Assembly: GCA_963824095.1 (NCBI GenBank)
Contig: CAWGNS010000008.1
Span: 1,550,001-1,614,000, forward strand
Length of the DNA stretch: 64,000 bases
Direction: 5' to 3'
Source: JBBDWJ01 sp963824095
GTDB taxonomy: Bacteria > Acidobacteriota > Terriglobia > Bryobacterales > UBA6623
This document shows, piece after piece, positions 25,353 through 33,551 of the stretch (position 1 is its first letter; the number at the start of each line of letters is the position of its first letter). A model generated the notes under the pieces. That model had not been told where the DNA came from. It searched no databases and was given only the letters and a program-made list of their open reading frames with translations. The translations under genes and the position numbers were made by a program.

Positions 25353-25402
25353 AGTGGCGCGGGCTTCCAGCCGGCGGCGTCGGCTTACAGGCCGACGTTC
25401 TT
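25353..25402 (+). repeat. Dispersed repeat R4, copy c (diverged)
   Basis: GTGGCGCGGGCTTCCAGCCG and GGCCGACGTTCTTTGCC resemble the R4 copies at 7981 and 15386. It lies after the glycosyltransferase gene. Confidence 0.5.
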
Positions 25403-25439
25403 TGCCTCTGCTCGCCGCCGGTTTGGCTTCTACATGTTC

Positions 25440-25469
25440 CTTTGGGCAGGCCGGAGGCCTGCCCCACTG
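25440..25469 (+). repeat. Dispersed repeat R3, left copy flanking the toxin-antitoxin module
   Basis: This 30-bp sequence contains the palindrome GGCAGGCCGGAGGCCTGCC. An identical copy in the same orientation lies at 26195-26224, so the pair forms perfect direct repeats on either side of the vapBC-like genes. Confidence 0.85.
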
Positions 25470-25484
25470 TGCCCGCAGGATGAT

Positions 25485-25862
25485 TCAGTAGTGCTCTACG
25501 CCCGGCATTGGGTAGTGCTTCCGATTGCGGGTCCATAGCTTCGCCGGGTATAGCGATGCCGTCGCGGCGATGAGCGCGTCCCCCAGTTCCAGGCGGTGAC
25601 TCTTGGCGAACGTGGCCATGTATTCGCCTGCGCGCCGGCCGATCCCGTCGTCGATCGGAACGCAAACCAACGCGGTGAACAGAGCTTCGATCGAAGCGTG
25701 CTCGCGCGGCCTCGCGCCGTACCAGATCTCGGCGACGGTTACGGGGGAACAGAGAACGGCACCGTCCGACTCGCTCAAGGCAGTCCAACGATCGAGGATC
25801 TGCCGGTCGCGGCCGCGGTAGACCTCGCTGAGAATATCCGAATCGACAAGAATCGCGTTCAC
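25485..25862 (-). CDS. VapC-like PIN-domain toxin
   Basis: The 125-residue protein is a PIN-domain ribonuclease. Acidic active-site residues are visible in VDSDILSEVYRG (first Asp), PVTVAEIWYGAR (Glu) and RLELGDALIAATA (second Asp). Such toxins cut tRNA or rRNA when the antitoxin is lost. The GTG at 25862 overlaps the antitoxin stop by 4 bases (GTGA), the usual arrangement, so I prefer it to upstream extensions. A 30-bp direct repeat flanks the module on both sides. Confidence 0.88.
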   Translation of the reverse strand: MNAILVDSDILSEVYRGRDRQILDRWTALSESDGAVLCSPVTVAEIWYGARPREHASIEALFTALVCVPIDDGIGRRAGEYMATFAKSHRLELGDALIAATASLYPAKLWTRNRKHYPMPGVEHY

Positions 25863-26113
25863 CGGGTGACCCGCCCGAGCCGAGTCCCCTTGCGGAGCCG
25901 CCGGACGTAGGTTTCCGAATCCGTGATATCGGCACGATCCTTCCAAATTCCGATGACGCGCCGCATGGCTTCGCCCCGTTTCAGGTGCTGATCGAAGTAG
26001 CGGTCACGGAGCGCCTGCCGCACTAACTCGGAGATGGAGAGGCCCGACTGGCGGGAACGATTGTGGAGAGCGGCCCAAAGATCATCCTCGATGTAGAGCT
26101 GTGTCCGTCTCAT
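25859..26113 (-). CDS. Ribbon-helix-helix antitoxin (VapB-like)
   Basis: The 84-residue protein opens with a CopG/ribbon-helix-helix DNA-binding unit (RTQLYIEDDLWAALHN, then SGLSISELVRQALRDRYF). The C-terminal half should wrap the toxin. It sits first in the operon and overlaps the toxin gene by 4 bases. A 9+1+9 palindrome lies on its start codon and -10 hexamer, so the antitoxin or the toxin-antitoxin complex probably represses its own promoter. Confidence 0.88.
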   Translation of the reverse strand: MRRTQLYIEDDLWAALHNRSRQSGLSISELVRQALRDRYFDQHLKRGEAMRRVIGIWKDRADITDSETYVRRLRKGTRLGRVTR

Positions 26114-26131
26114 GATGTACAGTGTACATCA
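26113..26131 (-). promoter_or_regulatory. Operator and -10 of the toxin-antitoxin operon
   Basis: TGATGTACAGTGTACATCA is a perfect inverted repeat (9-bp arms, one central base). On the minus strand it includes TACACT (26121-26126), which ends exactly 7 nt before the antitoxin ATG at 26113. Binding here would block both the -10 element and the start codon, as expected for autorepression. Confidence 0.75.
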
Positions 26132-26194
26132 ATCACGATTCCGATATGCCGGTAAGCGCTCGTGGCTGGGTTGGTACCTGGGCTCTTCCCGGTG

Positions 26195-26224
26195 CTTTGG
26201 GCAGGCCGGAGGCCTGCCCCACTG
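26195..26224 (+). repeat. Dispersed repeat R3, right copy flanking the toxin-antitoxin module
   Basis: Identical over 30 bp to 25440-25469 and in the same orientation. Related shorter copies are at 45329-45360 and 56287-56314. Confidence 0.85.
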
Positions 26225-26249
26225 GGTGCCGGCCAGTCTAGCATAACCG

Positions 26250-27143
26250 CTAGTTCAGGCCTAGAAACATTGCCGGGTTGCGCTTGGCCATGAGGTCGAT
26301 TTCGGCTTGGGTGAAGCCGTTGGCTTTGAGCTGCCCGAAAAAGGCGATCAGGCCGTCGGTGTGAACCGGGTTCATCGGCTGGCCCAGGTCGCTCGAGAGG
26401 ATGCAGTGCTCGGGGCCGACCGCGCGGATCGTCTTCACGTATGCTTCGATGGAGCTGCCTCCTCCGCCCCATACTGGGTTCGGCGGCAGTATGCCGTTGA
26501 AGGTGTATTCGAGGAACGCACCCAGGCCGGCGGCCTCCTTCTGCATCTCGACGCTCATTCCGATTTCCTTCAGCGAGGGGTGCGTCACGATGATGCGTTG
26601 GATGCCTTTGGCGCGGGCCGCGCGAATCAGCAGCAGCGACTCGGCCGGCGAGGAATGGCCGGTCGCGAGCGCCAGGTTTTCGCGGGCGATGATGGTAAGA
26701 ACCTCATCGACCTCAGGCAGCAGCTTGCCGTCGCGGGAGATCGGGACAAAGTTGGGGTTCGGCTTGACGGTGCGGTGATAGTGCTCCGAATCGAAAGTCG
26801 GCATCCAGACGACGCGCCCCAGCCCGCCGGTAGTGCGCGCCATGTGCTCGACGGCCTGGGGATTGACGCCGCCCACGCTGCGATTCAGGGCGATGCCGCC
26901 GTACACCTCGATGCCCGGCACAACCTGGTGAACCAGGTAGGCCATCGACGCTGTTGGGGTGTAGTGATTCTTGAACAGCAGCGCGCGCATGCCGTGGCGC
27001 AGCGCCAGGCGCGCCACTTCCAGGGCATCGATCGAGCGCGGCCCGCTGTCGGGAGCGCAATGCACGTGCAGATCGATGACGCCTTCGAGTTGCGCCGGCG
27101 ACGCGGCCGGCAGCAGCAGCAACAAAGCCAGTAAGCGCAGCAT
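26250..27143 (-). CDS. Exported amidohydrolase-like protein (DUF6282 type)
   Basis: The 297-residue protein has a signal peptide (about residues 1-17, ending SPA) and a TIM-barrel metal-hydrolase start: VIDLHVHCAPD supplies the HxH pair, followed by FKNHYTPTAS, ATGHSSPAES and IIVTHPSLKEIG with further histidines. An aspartate in SSDLGQPMNP near the end completes the likely site. Substrate unknown. GGAGAGG upstream of the ATG serves as ribosome binding site. A D-2-hydroxyacid dehydrogenase gene lies 80 nt upstream on the same strand. Confidence 0.82.
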   Translation of the reverse strand: MLRLLALLLLLPAASPAQLEGVIDLHVHCAPDSGPRSIDALEVARLALRHGMRALLFKNHYTPTASMAYLVHQVVPGIEVYGGIALNRSVGGVNPQAVEHMARTTGGLGRVVWMPTFDSEHYHRTVKPNPNFVPISRDGKLLPEVDEVLTIIARENLALATGHSSPAESLLLIRAARAKGIQRIIVTHPSLKEIGMSVEMQKEAAGLGAFLEYTFNGILPPNPVWGGGGSSIEAYVKTIRAVGPEHCILSSDLGQPMNPVHTDGLIAFFGQLKANGFTQAEIDLMAKRNPAMFLGLN

Positions 27144-27222
27144 GATTGGGCCTCTCCAGGGGGAATCCGCCCGGCAAGCGTCCTAAGCGCTAAGCATGAG
27201 TAGGCGGAGTCCCGGCGACAAA

Positions 27223-28149
27223 TCAGTTCACAACGTTGACCGGCGCGCCGGCCGCGAAGGCCTCCACGTTGGCAATGCTCAAATCGAGCAGCCGCTCGAC
27301 CGCGTCAGCGGTGCCCCAGGCAACGTGCGGCGTGACGACGACTCGTGGATGATGCAGCAGCGCATCGCCGGGGTCGGGCGGCTCACGATGAAACACGTCC
27401 GTTCCGGCGGCGGCCAGCCGGCCGCTTTCCAGCGCTTCGAGCAAGGCGGTCTGCTCGACGACGGCCGCCCGGCTGATGTTGACGAGCACGGCGCCGGGTT
27501 TCATCCGCGCGAAGGCCTGGGCGTTGAACGCTCCCTGGGTGTCGGCGTTAGCCGGGGCCGCGACAACGACGAAATCGCTCTCCGCCAGCAGCGTCTCGAA
27601 CGGAACGATCGAAACCGGATGGGGCTTGTTCGGATAGCGAACCGCCGCCACGACCCGCATCCCAAAGCCGTGCGCGATGCCGGCGATCCGCGCGCCGATC
27701 TTGCCGCAGCCGTAGAGCCCGAGGGTCTTGCCGCTCAGGCCCAGGGTCGAATAGGCCAGCGCCGTGTTCCAACGGCGTTCGACCAGATAAGGCCGGCCCT
27801 GCCCGATGCGCTTGGCCGCCGCCAGCAACAGCGCGAAGGCGTGCTCGGCGACGGCGTCGGTGCAGAAGTCCGGAACGTTGCTGACCGCGATCCCTTTCCG
27901 CCGGGCGGCGGCCACATCCAGGGCGTCGGTGCCGGCTCCTTGAACCGAGATGAACCGGCAGCGGTCCAGATCCGGAACAATATCCGCCGCCAGCCGGGGA
28001 GTGATCACGATGGCGTCGGCGCCGCGGCATAGTGTCCCGACCGAGGCATCCCCCAGCACGGCGTCGTGGTAGTGAAGGTCCCCAAGCGCGGCCAGGCGTT
28101 GCTTCTGTGCTTCCGACATGGGGACCAGGGAAATTGCGTGTATCCTCAC
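27223..28149 (-). CDS. D-2-hydroxyacid dehydrogenase (NAD-dependent)
   Basis: The 308-residue enzyme has the two-domain layout of this family. The cofactor motif is GLYGCGKIGARIAG in the middle; the catalytic arginine lies in VNISRAAVVEQ, the glutamate in FHREPPDPGD, and the histidine in TPHVAWGT near the C-terminus. It reduces a 2-oxo acid to a D-2-hydroxy acid, or the reverse; the substrate is not resolved. The start is GTG, with TAAGCT 8 nt upstream and no Shine-Dalgarno sequence. Confidence 0.9.
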   Translation of the reverse strand: MRIHAISLVPMSEAQKQRLAALGDLHYHDAVLGDASVGTLCRGADAIVITPRLAADIVPDLDRCRFISVQGAGTDALDVAAARRKGIAVSNVPDFCTDAVAEHAFALLLAAAKRIGQGRPYLVERRWNTALAYSTLGLSGKTLGLYGCGKIGARIAGIAHGFGMRVVAAVRYPNKPHPVSIVPFETLLAESDFVVVAAPANADTQGAFNAQAFARMKPGAVLVNISRAAVVEQTALLEALESGRLAAAGTDVFHREPPDPGDALLHHPRVVVTPHVAWGTADAVERLLDLSIANVEAFAAGAPVNVVN

Positions 28150-28157
28150 GACGTACT

Positions 28158-28163
28158 AGCTTA
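28158..28163 (-). promoter_or_regulatory. -10-like TAAGCT 8 nt before the dehydrogenase start
   Basis: It lies 8 nt before the GTG at 28149, one base more than the common 7-nt spacing in this window. Confidence 0.3.
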
Positions 28164-28467
28164 CAAGGCGGACGCATTGTATGGCACTCATGCTGCACGT
28201 CTCAGGGACCACACGGGCCGGCGGCGTTGCAACGACCGGGGTGATCCGAAACCGCTCGTATCAGCGCTCGACAACCCGCCGATGTTCCGCCGGTAGGCCT
28301 TTACAACCATCACAATTTCAACAACACTCTGGCGTCTTGCTGCTCGTCAAGCCGAGCGGCTAGCGCGCTTCGTCACCGCAAGAACCCGAGGATTTCCGCC
28401 CTTATTCGTGGTTCGCCGCGCGCCCCCAAAACGACTCTCGCCGCGCAAGCGTCACCGGCTGATTGGT

Positions 28468-28482
28468 TGCGAACCGGTTGCA
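28468..28482 (+). promoter_or_regulatory. Near-palindromic motif shared by both cytochrome loci
   Basis: TGCGAACCGGTTGCA has an AACCGGTT core with TGC/GCA arms. Its last 14 bases recur exactly at 54708-54721. It ends about 195 nt before the decaheme cytochrome start. A regulator-binding role is an inference. Confidence 0.35.
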
Positions 28483-28677
28483 ATGAATCATGGCTCTTGC
28501 GTGGTTCCGTCGGCCTCTGATAGCCATAGGACAGATCGGATTCGAGTCTCGCTGTTTATTTTGTTGTGATCTTTTGGTTCCGCGTTTGCGGTTCCGGTCG
28601 CGCCGTTCGCGGCCGAAACTTTCCAGACGCTGAGGTGTTTGAGTTCCCGTCTTCTTTTTTGGCGGAATTGCGTCTGA

Positions 28678-29718
28678 ATGCGATCTGATCGATACCGCTG
28701 GCCGCGGCTGCGTTGGTCTTTCGCGGTCCGCGTCACCGGCTATGGAGCGGCTGCGTGGGCGATGCTGGCGGGCGGCGCTTGCCTGCTCGCGCAAACCGCA
28801 ACGAAGGCCGCGCAAGCCGGTTCGCAAGCCCCGGCAGAACAGGCCGCGTCCTCATCGGCCGCCAACCATTACGTGGGCAGCCAGGCCTGCCAGGCCTGCC
28901 ACCCCGATCTGTTCCACGGCTTCAACCGCAACCCTCATTTCCAGTCGATCGCGCTGGGCAACCAACCGCCCGAGCGCACCGGATGCGAAGGCTGCCACGG
29001 CCCCGGCGAGGCGCACATCCAGGGGATGGGCGACAAGACGAAGATCATCGTCTTCCCGCAACTGGCGCCGAGCCAAGTGCTCGACAACTGCCTGCGCTGC
29101 CACTCGAAAGACTTGGGGAAGGTCAACATCCGGCGTTCGTCGCATTCGACCGGCGAGGTGAGCTGCATCAGTTGTCACTCGATCCACCATGCGCCCGAAC
29201 TGAGTCCGCTGCTGGTCAAAACCGAGCGCGAGACCTGTTACGGCTGCCACCTCGAGATCCGCGCGCGGTTCGAATTGCCTTACAAGCACCGCGTCAACGA
29301 AGGCGCCATCAACTGCACCGACTGCCATAACCCGCACGGGGCTCCGGTGGCGACGTGGCGCTCGGCGCAGAGCCCGCGGATGGTGACGCAAGCGCTGGGC
29401 AACGACATCGCCTGCGTCAAATGCCATAGCGACAAGCGCGGGCCGTTCGTTTACGAGCATCCGCCGGTACGGATCGAGGGCTGCACGATTTGCCACGACC
29501 CGCACGGCAGCGTGAACCCGCGGCTGCTGGCGCGGCCGGCGACCTTCACGCTTTGCCTGGAGTGCCACAACAGCGTGATGGGTTTCGGCCCGCGCGAGAC
29601 GGGCATTCCGGCGCCGGGGCGCTCATCCCACAACCTGGCCGATCCGGCGTTCCAGAATTGCGTGGCCTGCCACGTCCGCATTCACGGCTCCAACAGCGAC
29701 TCCTTGTTCCGGCGATGA
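28678..29718 (+). CDS. Periplasmic decaheme c-type cytochrome (MtrA/DmsE/PioA type)
   Basis: The 346-residue protein has a signal-like N-terminus (hydrophobic about 20-38) and ten CXXCH heme sites, with first cysteines near 71, 103, 138, 163, 187, 213, 246, 269, 293 and 328. Size and heme number match MtrA/DmsE proteins, which form a wire of hemes through an outer-membrane barrel. The next gene, such a barrel, overlaps the stop by 4 bases (ATGA). Together they should pass electrons between periplasm and cell surface. No surface cytochrome gene is adjacent. Confidence 0.92.
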   Translation: MRSDRYRWPRLRWSFAVRVTGYGAAAWAMLAGGACLLAQTATKAAQAGSQAPAEQAASSSAANHYVGSQACQACHPDLFHGFNRNPHFQSIALGNQPPERTGCEGCHGPGEAHIQGMGDKTKIIVFPQLAPSQVLDNCLRCHSKDLGKVNIRRSSHSTGEVSCISCHSIHHAPELSPLLVKTERETCYGCHLEIRARFELPYKHRVNEGAINCTDCHNPHGAPVATWRSAQSPRMVTQALGNDIACVKCHSDKRGPFVYEHPPVRIEGCTICHDPHGSVNPRLLARPATFTLCLECHNSVMGFGPRETGIPAPGRSSHNLADPAFQNCVACHVRIHGSNSDSLFRR

Positions 29719-31748
29719 AGAGTTCGACAACCAGCTTCGCCTGCCTGATGCTGCTCGCCGCGGCGGCCGTCGCCTCGGCGCAGCCGGTGGTGGCGCCGAC
29801 GCCCGACCGTCCCGACGAAATCGCGACGACGTCGAACTACACGGTCTCGAACTCGTTCGAAGCCGGCTATCGCTTCGCCGACGTGAGCGGCAATCGCGAC
29901 GTCTATCGCAGCGCGGTGAATTTCGGCAACGGCATGCGCCTGTTCGAAGGCCAGTTGCGGCTGAACTCGCTCGACGGCAAGGGCCGGTTCCTGGATGAAT
30001 TTGCGTTCCACACGACGGGGCAGGGACAGGACCCCTACCAGGCGACGACGCTGCGCGCCTCCAAGAACGGCGTGTATCGCTACGACATGCAGTTCCGCAT
30101 CGTGAACTACTTCAACCGGCTGCCGTCGCTGTGGCAGGGCGAGCACGGCCTCAATTCCGAGCGTATCTTTCAGACCCACGAGCTGACGCTGTTTCCCAAC
30201 CGGCGCTTCGAGGTCGTGTTGGGCTATGACCGCAACAACCACAACGGCCCCGGCTTTTCGTCTGAAGGCATCGCCTCGAATTCCGGCGCGCTGCGGCGGG
30301 ACCGCTTTGTGCGCCTCACGACGAATCTGCGGCAGCTCAACAACCAGTACCGCGCCGGGGTGAATTTCCGCGTGGCGGGCCTGGCGGTCAGTTTTTTGCA
30401 GGGTTTCGACAACTACAAGGAAGACACAGGGTACGGCGATGGCTCGGCGCTGCCCTCGGCGGCGGACAACGTGCAGCCGGTCGACAGTCTCGAGCGGGCC
30501 GAGCCGATCCACGGCAATACGCCGTTCACCAATGTGGTGGTACGGACCGAAAACGAGCACCGTGTGGGCTTCCACGGGCGCTTTTCCTATGCCAGCGGAC
30601 GGCGCAACCCGACGCTGGGCGAAAACCTGGTGGCGACCGATCCCGCCAACGCCGTCGCCACCGTGCGGCAAACCTACGTCGTCGGCGAAGCGAATCGAAA
30701 ACAGGGCTACGGCGATTTCACGGTGACGTTCCTCCCTTCCGGCAAGTGGACCATCACGAACACCACCTCGGTCAACAACACCCGCATCGACGGCCAGTCG
30801 GCGTTCGTCGAGGCGACCGTGGTCGCCAGCGAGTTCGTGGCGTTCCAACAGCTCGGGGTCCGCTTTGTATCGAACATCACCGAGGCGAACTTCCGGCCGG
30901 CTCCGAAGGTGGGGCTCTATGGGGCTTACCGCTATTCGGCGCGGCGGGTGCGGACTGACTCGGCGCTGGAATTTCCGGATTTCGATTTCCACGACGGGCT
31001 GTTTGAAAGCGGGGACCACGTGCACTCGGGCGTCGGCGGTTTCCGCTGGCTGCCCGTGCAGGGGATGCGTGTTTCAGTCGACGCCGAGGTCGGGCGGGCC
31101 GATCAGCCGCTGACGCCGCGCAGCGACCGGCGATTTCACACCGAGACCGCGCGGTGGCAATGGCGCAAGCGCGACGCCGTGGTCAGCGCCAGCTTCCAGA
31201 ACGCCATCAACCGCAACCCGGTTTCGCTGGTCGACCACCGTTCCAAGAGCCGCCAGTTCGGGTTGCAGGGCTCCTGGGCGAGGCCGGGCGGCCGGTTCAC
31301 GCTCGACGCCGGCTACACCCTTCTTCGCCTCGACACGATGTCGGGCATCGTCAACTTCCTCGACCCCAGCAACGGCGACGCCGCCAGCTTCAGCTTCTAC
31401 ACCAGCCAACTGCACATCGTGAACTTCGGTTCGCGGATTCAGCCGCGCGAGCGCCTGACGGTTTACCTGGGCTATAGCCTGGCGAAAGACACGGCGGACG
31501 GCCGCTCGCAGTTGACGTTCCCGGAGGGGGTCGAGCCGAACTACCCCAACTTCACAAGCGACGGCTCCAGCTTCTTCAACAGCTTTCCGCTGAGCTACCA
31601 GTCGCCCCAGGCGCGCCTGTCGGTGCAGCTTCGCGAACAACTTTCGTGGAATTTCGGCTGGCAGTTCTACAACTACAACGAACGATTCACCACGCAGCAA
31701 AACTATCACGCCCATGTCGGTTACTCGAGCTTCCGCTGGAGCTTTTAG
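29715..31748 (+). CDS. MtrB/PioB-like outer-membrane beta-barrel
   Basis: The 677-residue protein has a signal peptide (about 1-21, ending ASA) and a long run of alternating amphipathic strands typical of a large porin. It ends in YSSFRWSF, with the C-terminal phenylalanine used for outer-membrane insertion. Length and position directly after a decaheme cytochrome fit the MtrB/PioB sheath protein. The N-terminal CxxC seen in some gamma-proteobacterial MtrB is absent. ATG at 29715 overlaps the cytochrome stop; a longer frame upstream is only read-through of the cytochrome gene. Confidence 0.88.
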   Translation: MKSSTTSFACLMLLAAAAVASAQPVVAPTPDRPDEIATTSNYTVSNSFEAGYRFADVSGNRDVYRSAVNFGNGMRLFEGQLRLNSLDGKGRFLDEFAFHTTGQGQDPYQATTLRASKNGVYRYDMQFRIVNYFNRLPSLWQGEHGLNSERIFQTHELTLFPNRRFEVVLGYDRNNHNGPGFSSEGIASNSGALRRDRFVRLTTNLRQLNNQYRAGVNFRVAGLAVSFLQGFDNYKEDTGYGDGSALPSAADNVQPVDSLERAEPIHGNTPFTNVVVRTENEHRVGFHGRFSYASGRRNPTLGENLVATDPANAVATVRQTYVVGEANRKQGYGDFTVTFLPSGKWTITNTTSVNNTRIDGQSAFVEATVVASEFVAFQQLGVRFVSNITEANFRPAPKVGLYGAYRYSARRVRTDSALEFPDFDFHDGLFESGDHVHSGVGGFRWLPVQGMRVSVDAEVGRADQPLTPRSDRRFHTETARWQWRKRDAVVSASFQNAINRNPVSLVDHRSKSRQFGLQGSWARPGGRFTLDAGYTLLRLDTMSGIVNFLDPSNGDAASFSFYTSQLHIVNFGSRIQPRERLTVYLGYSLAKDTADGRSQLTFPEGVEPNYPNFTSDGSSFFNSFPLSYQSPQARLSVQLREQLSWNFGWQFYNYNERFTTQQNYHAHVGYSSFRWSF

Positions 31749-32140
31749 CTGGGCCTAATGCGGTGATAAATCGCACGCCGTTAGTCGCACTGCGCGCGTA
31801 AATACGAGCGGCGGAGAGTCGGCGTATCCCGCGCACTGGACCGCTCCGAACTCCGCTGAGACGCAGCAATGTGCCCCGCCTTCCCCCACGGGAAAACGCC
31901 ACGATCAACAGCAAACAAAAGGCTTTAGCTGGAGAAGAAAAGAAGGTGTGGCGGGCGCATGGGGTTTAGGGGTGATGGGTGAGGTTGCGCCCGCCGGATA
32001 CGGGGTACTTGCTTATTAGGACGCCGCCCAAAGACTTTGGTTACGCACCGCGAAAAAACTTGGCACGCCGGGGTTGACCTTTCGTACACCCGGGCCTATA
32101 CTCATTTTCGTGGGGCGAAGAAAGAGCGAAAGGCAGAGTT
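31749..32140. other. Intergenic region with promoter for the DUF72 gene
   Basis: No gene is seen in these 392 bases. The end carries a clear promoter (32074-32102). The first half shows no T-rich terminator for the barrel gene. Confidence 0.6.
32074..32102 (+). promoter_or_regulatory. Sigma-70-type promoter
   Basis: TTGACC (32074-32079) and TATACT (32097-32102) are separated by 17 bp, close to the consensus. The DUF72 gene starts 38 nt after the -10 and has a purine-rich ribosome binding site, so this transcript has a normal leader. Confidence 0.8.
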
Positions 32141-33139
32141 ATGGCAGCTGATATTCGCGTCGGTCCGGCCGGTTGGTCCTACGATGACTGGAAAGGGATC
32201 GTGTATCCCTTACCGCGCCCGGCCGGCTTTCACGAGGCCTCCTTTCTGGCCGACTATTTTCCGGTCATCGAGATCAACACCTCCTTCTACCGGCCGCTGC
32301 GCCCCGAGTTGGCTCGCGTCTGGGCGAGGAAACTGCAAGCCCACGCCGGATTTCAGTTCACGGTCAAGCTCTACCGCGGCTTCACTCACGAGCGGCGGCT
32401 CGACCGCCACGACGTGCGCCAGTTCGGCGAAGGCTTGAAACCGCTGGCCGACGCCGGCGTGCTGGGATGTGTGCTGATGCAGTTTCCGTGGTCCTTCCGC
32501 TTCAGCCGCGAAAACCAAGACCACCTGATGCGGCTGCAGGAGGCCTTCGGGCAGTATCCGCTGGCGGCCGAGATGCGGCACGACGGCTGGAACAATCCCG
32601 ACGCACTTCGGCTATTCGCCGATCGCCAGATCGCCTTCTGCAACATCGACCAGCCCCAACTGCAGCATTGCCTGCCGCCGACCGACCACGTGACCTCGGA
32701 CATCGGGTACGTCCGCCTCCACGGGCGCAACTACCAGGAATGGTTCGCGTTCGGCGAAGACGAGCGGCCCGGCGGCTTGAAACCGGTGGAGGCCCGCTAT
32801 AACTACCTTTACGGGGTCGAGCAGCTTCGCAAGTGGAAAGATCGCATCGACCGCATTGCTTCTCAGACGCGCACGACCTACGTTGTCACCAACAATCACT
32901 TCCGCGGACAGGCGGTGGTGAACGCCTTGCAGATCGTTTCGCTGGTCTCGGGCCAGCCGGCAAAGGTGCCCGAGACGCTGCTGCAGCATTACCCGGAACT
33001 GCAGGCGGTTGCCGGGAACCCTCCTTCCCAGCGCTCCTTGTTTCTGACCCCGCCCCGGCGCCGCGCCGGGCAGAGCAGGCGAGCCTGGGTGGAGCGGCGG
33101 GTGGCACCGGCCGCCGCGGTGTATTGCGCGGCCCGATAG
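32141..33139 (+). CDS. DUF72 family protein (YecE-like)
   Basis: The 332-residue protein has the DUF72 TIM-barrel pattern: IRVGPAGWSYDDWKGIVYP at the start, VIEINTSFYRPL, FTVKLYRGFTHER, LGCVLMQFPWSFRF, AAEMRHDGW, SDIGYVRLHGRNYQEWF and VTNNHFRGQAVVNAL. Conserved acidic and aromatic residues line a possible pocket, but no reaction is established. The last 45 residues are Arg/Pro-rich and outside the domain. It has its own strong promoter and AAAGGCAGAG before the ATG. Confidence 0.9.
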   Translation: MAADIRVGPAGWSYDDWKGIVYPLPRPAGFHEASFLADYFPVIEINTSFYRPLRPELARVWARKLQAHAGFQFTVKLYRGFTHERRLDRHDVRQFGEGLKPLADAGVLGCVLMQFPWSFRFSRENQDHLMRLQEAFGQYPLAAEMRHDGWNNPDALRLFADRQIAFCNIDQPQLQHCLPPTDHVTSDIGYVRLHGRNYQEWFAFGEDERPGGLKPVEARYNYLYGVEQLRKWKDRIDRIASQTRTTYVVTNNHFRGQAVVNALQIVSLVSGQPAKVPETLLQHYPELQAVAGNPPSQRSLFLTPPRRRAGQSRRAWVERRVAPAAAVYCAAR

Positions 33140-33238
33140 ATTTCGCTTTCGAGTCACCTCGCTCGCCCCGTAGGCGGGTCGTTCTCCCGCGAACCGGAAC
33201 GGCCCGCCTAGGGAGGGGTGCTTTTTCTTGCCATCCAG

Positions 33239-33310
33239 TGGGACAGACAATCCTGTCTGTTCCGCGTAGAGACAGGCGCTCTCGCCTGTCGCCGCCACCA
33301 GGCGGCCCTT
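33239..33310 (+). repeat. Dispersed palindromic repeat R1, copy b
   Basis: TGGGACAGACAATCCTGTCT is followed by GAGACAGGCGCTCTCGCCTG, matching 10184-10252. It faces an inverted copy 117 bp downstream. Confidence 0.75.
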
Positions 33311-33427
33311 GCCCTGAGTACCCATCCAGGCCGACGCCGGATGTAGGGCGCATCGGCCGGTTGCCCAGGGCCTTCCGTAACCTGTGTCCCGAGTCGAAAT
33401 GTAGGCCCGGAAGGGCCTCCGCTTCGC

Positions 33428-33514
33428 TGCGGCCGACAGGCGAGAGCGCCTGTCTCCACCTTCGGCAAGGGCAGACAGGCTTCAGAAAGGACAGGCAGGA
33501 TTGCCTGTCCCACG
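33428..33514 (-). repeat. Dispersed palindromic repeat R1, inverted copy c
   Basis: GACAGGCGAGAGCGCCTGTC and GGCAGGATTGCCTGTCCCAC are the reverse complement of the R1 layout. It contains an extra internal GCAGACAGGC segment. Confidence 0.7.
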
Positions 33515-33551
33515 TCCTTGCCATCGCCCGCGGGCTGTAGTCTGATGAGGT

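Larger units (their letters stand above)
28150..28677. other. Intergenic region upstream of the cytochrome conduit
   Basis: No gene is supported in these 528 bases. The stretch is less GC-rich than most of the window. It contains GCGAACCGGTTGCA (28469-28482), which recurs upstream of the second cytochrome gene. A minus-strand -10-like TAAGCT lies at 28158-28163. No clear promoter for the cytochrome gene could be placed. Confidence 0.5.

Noticed and set aside
25353..26224. CRISPR or tandem array from the clustered repeats near the toxin-antitoxin genes
   Set aside because: Only two identical repeat copies exist, spaced by about 725 bp with genes between them, so there is no array.
28402..28827. 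Open frames on the minus strand upstream of the decaheme cytochrome
   Set aside because: Arg/Gln-rich translation without domain character, overlapping the cytochrome start. I treat the gap as non-coding.
32060..32085. Sigma-54-like TTGGCAC followed by TTGAC before the DUF72 gene
   Set aside because: The spacing is two bases too long for a -24/-12 promoter and the -12 GC is missing. The sigma-70 pair at 32074-32102 explains the start better.
33171..33228. Hairpin with T-run after the DUF72 gene as terminator
   Set aside because: The stem has a large loop and the T-rich stretch begins about ten bases after it, so it does not meet the intrinsic terminator pattern.
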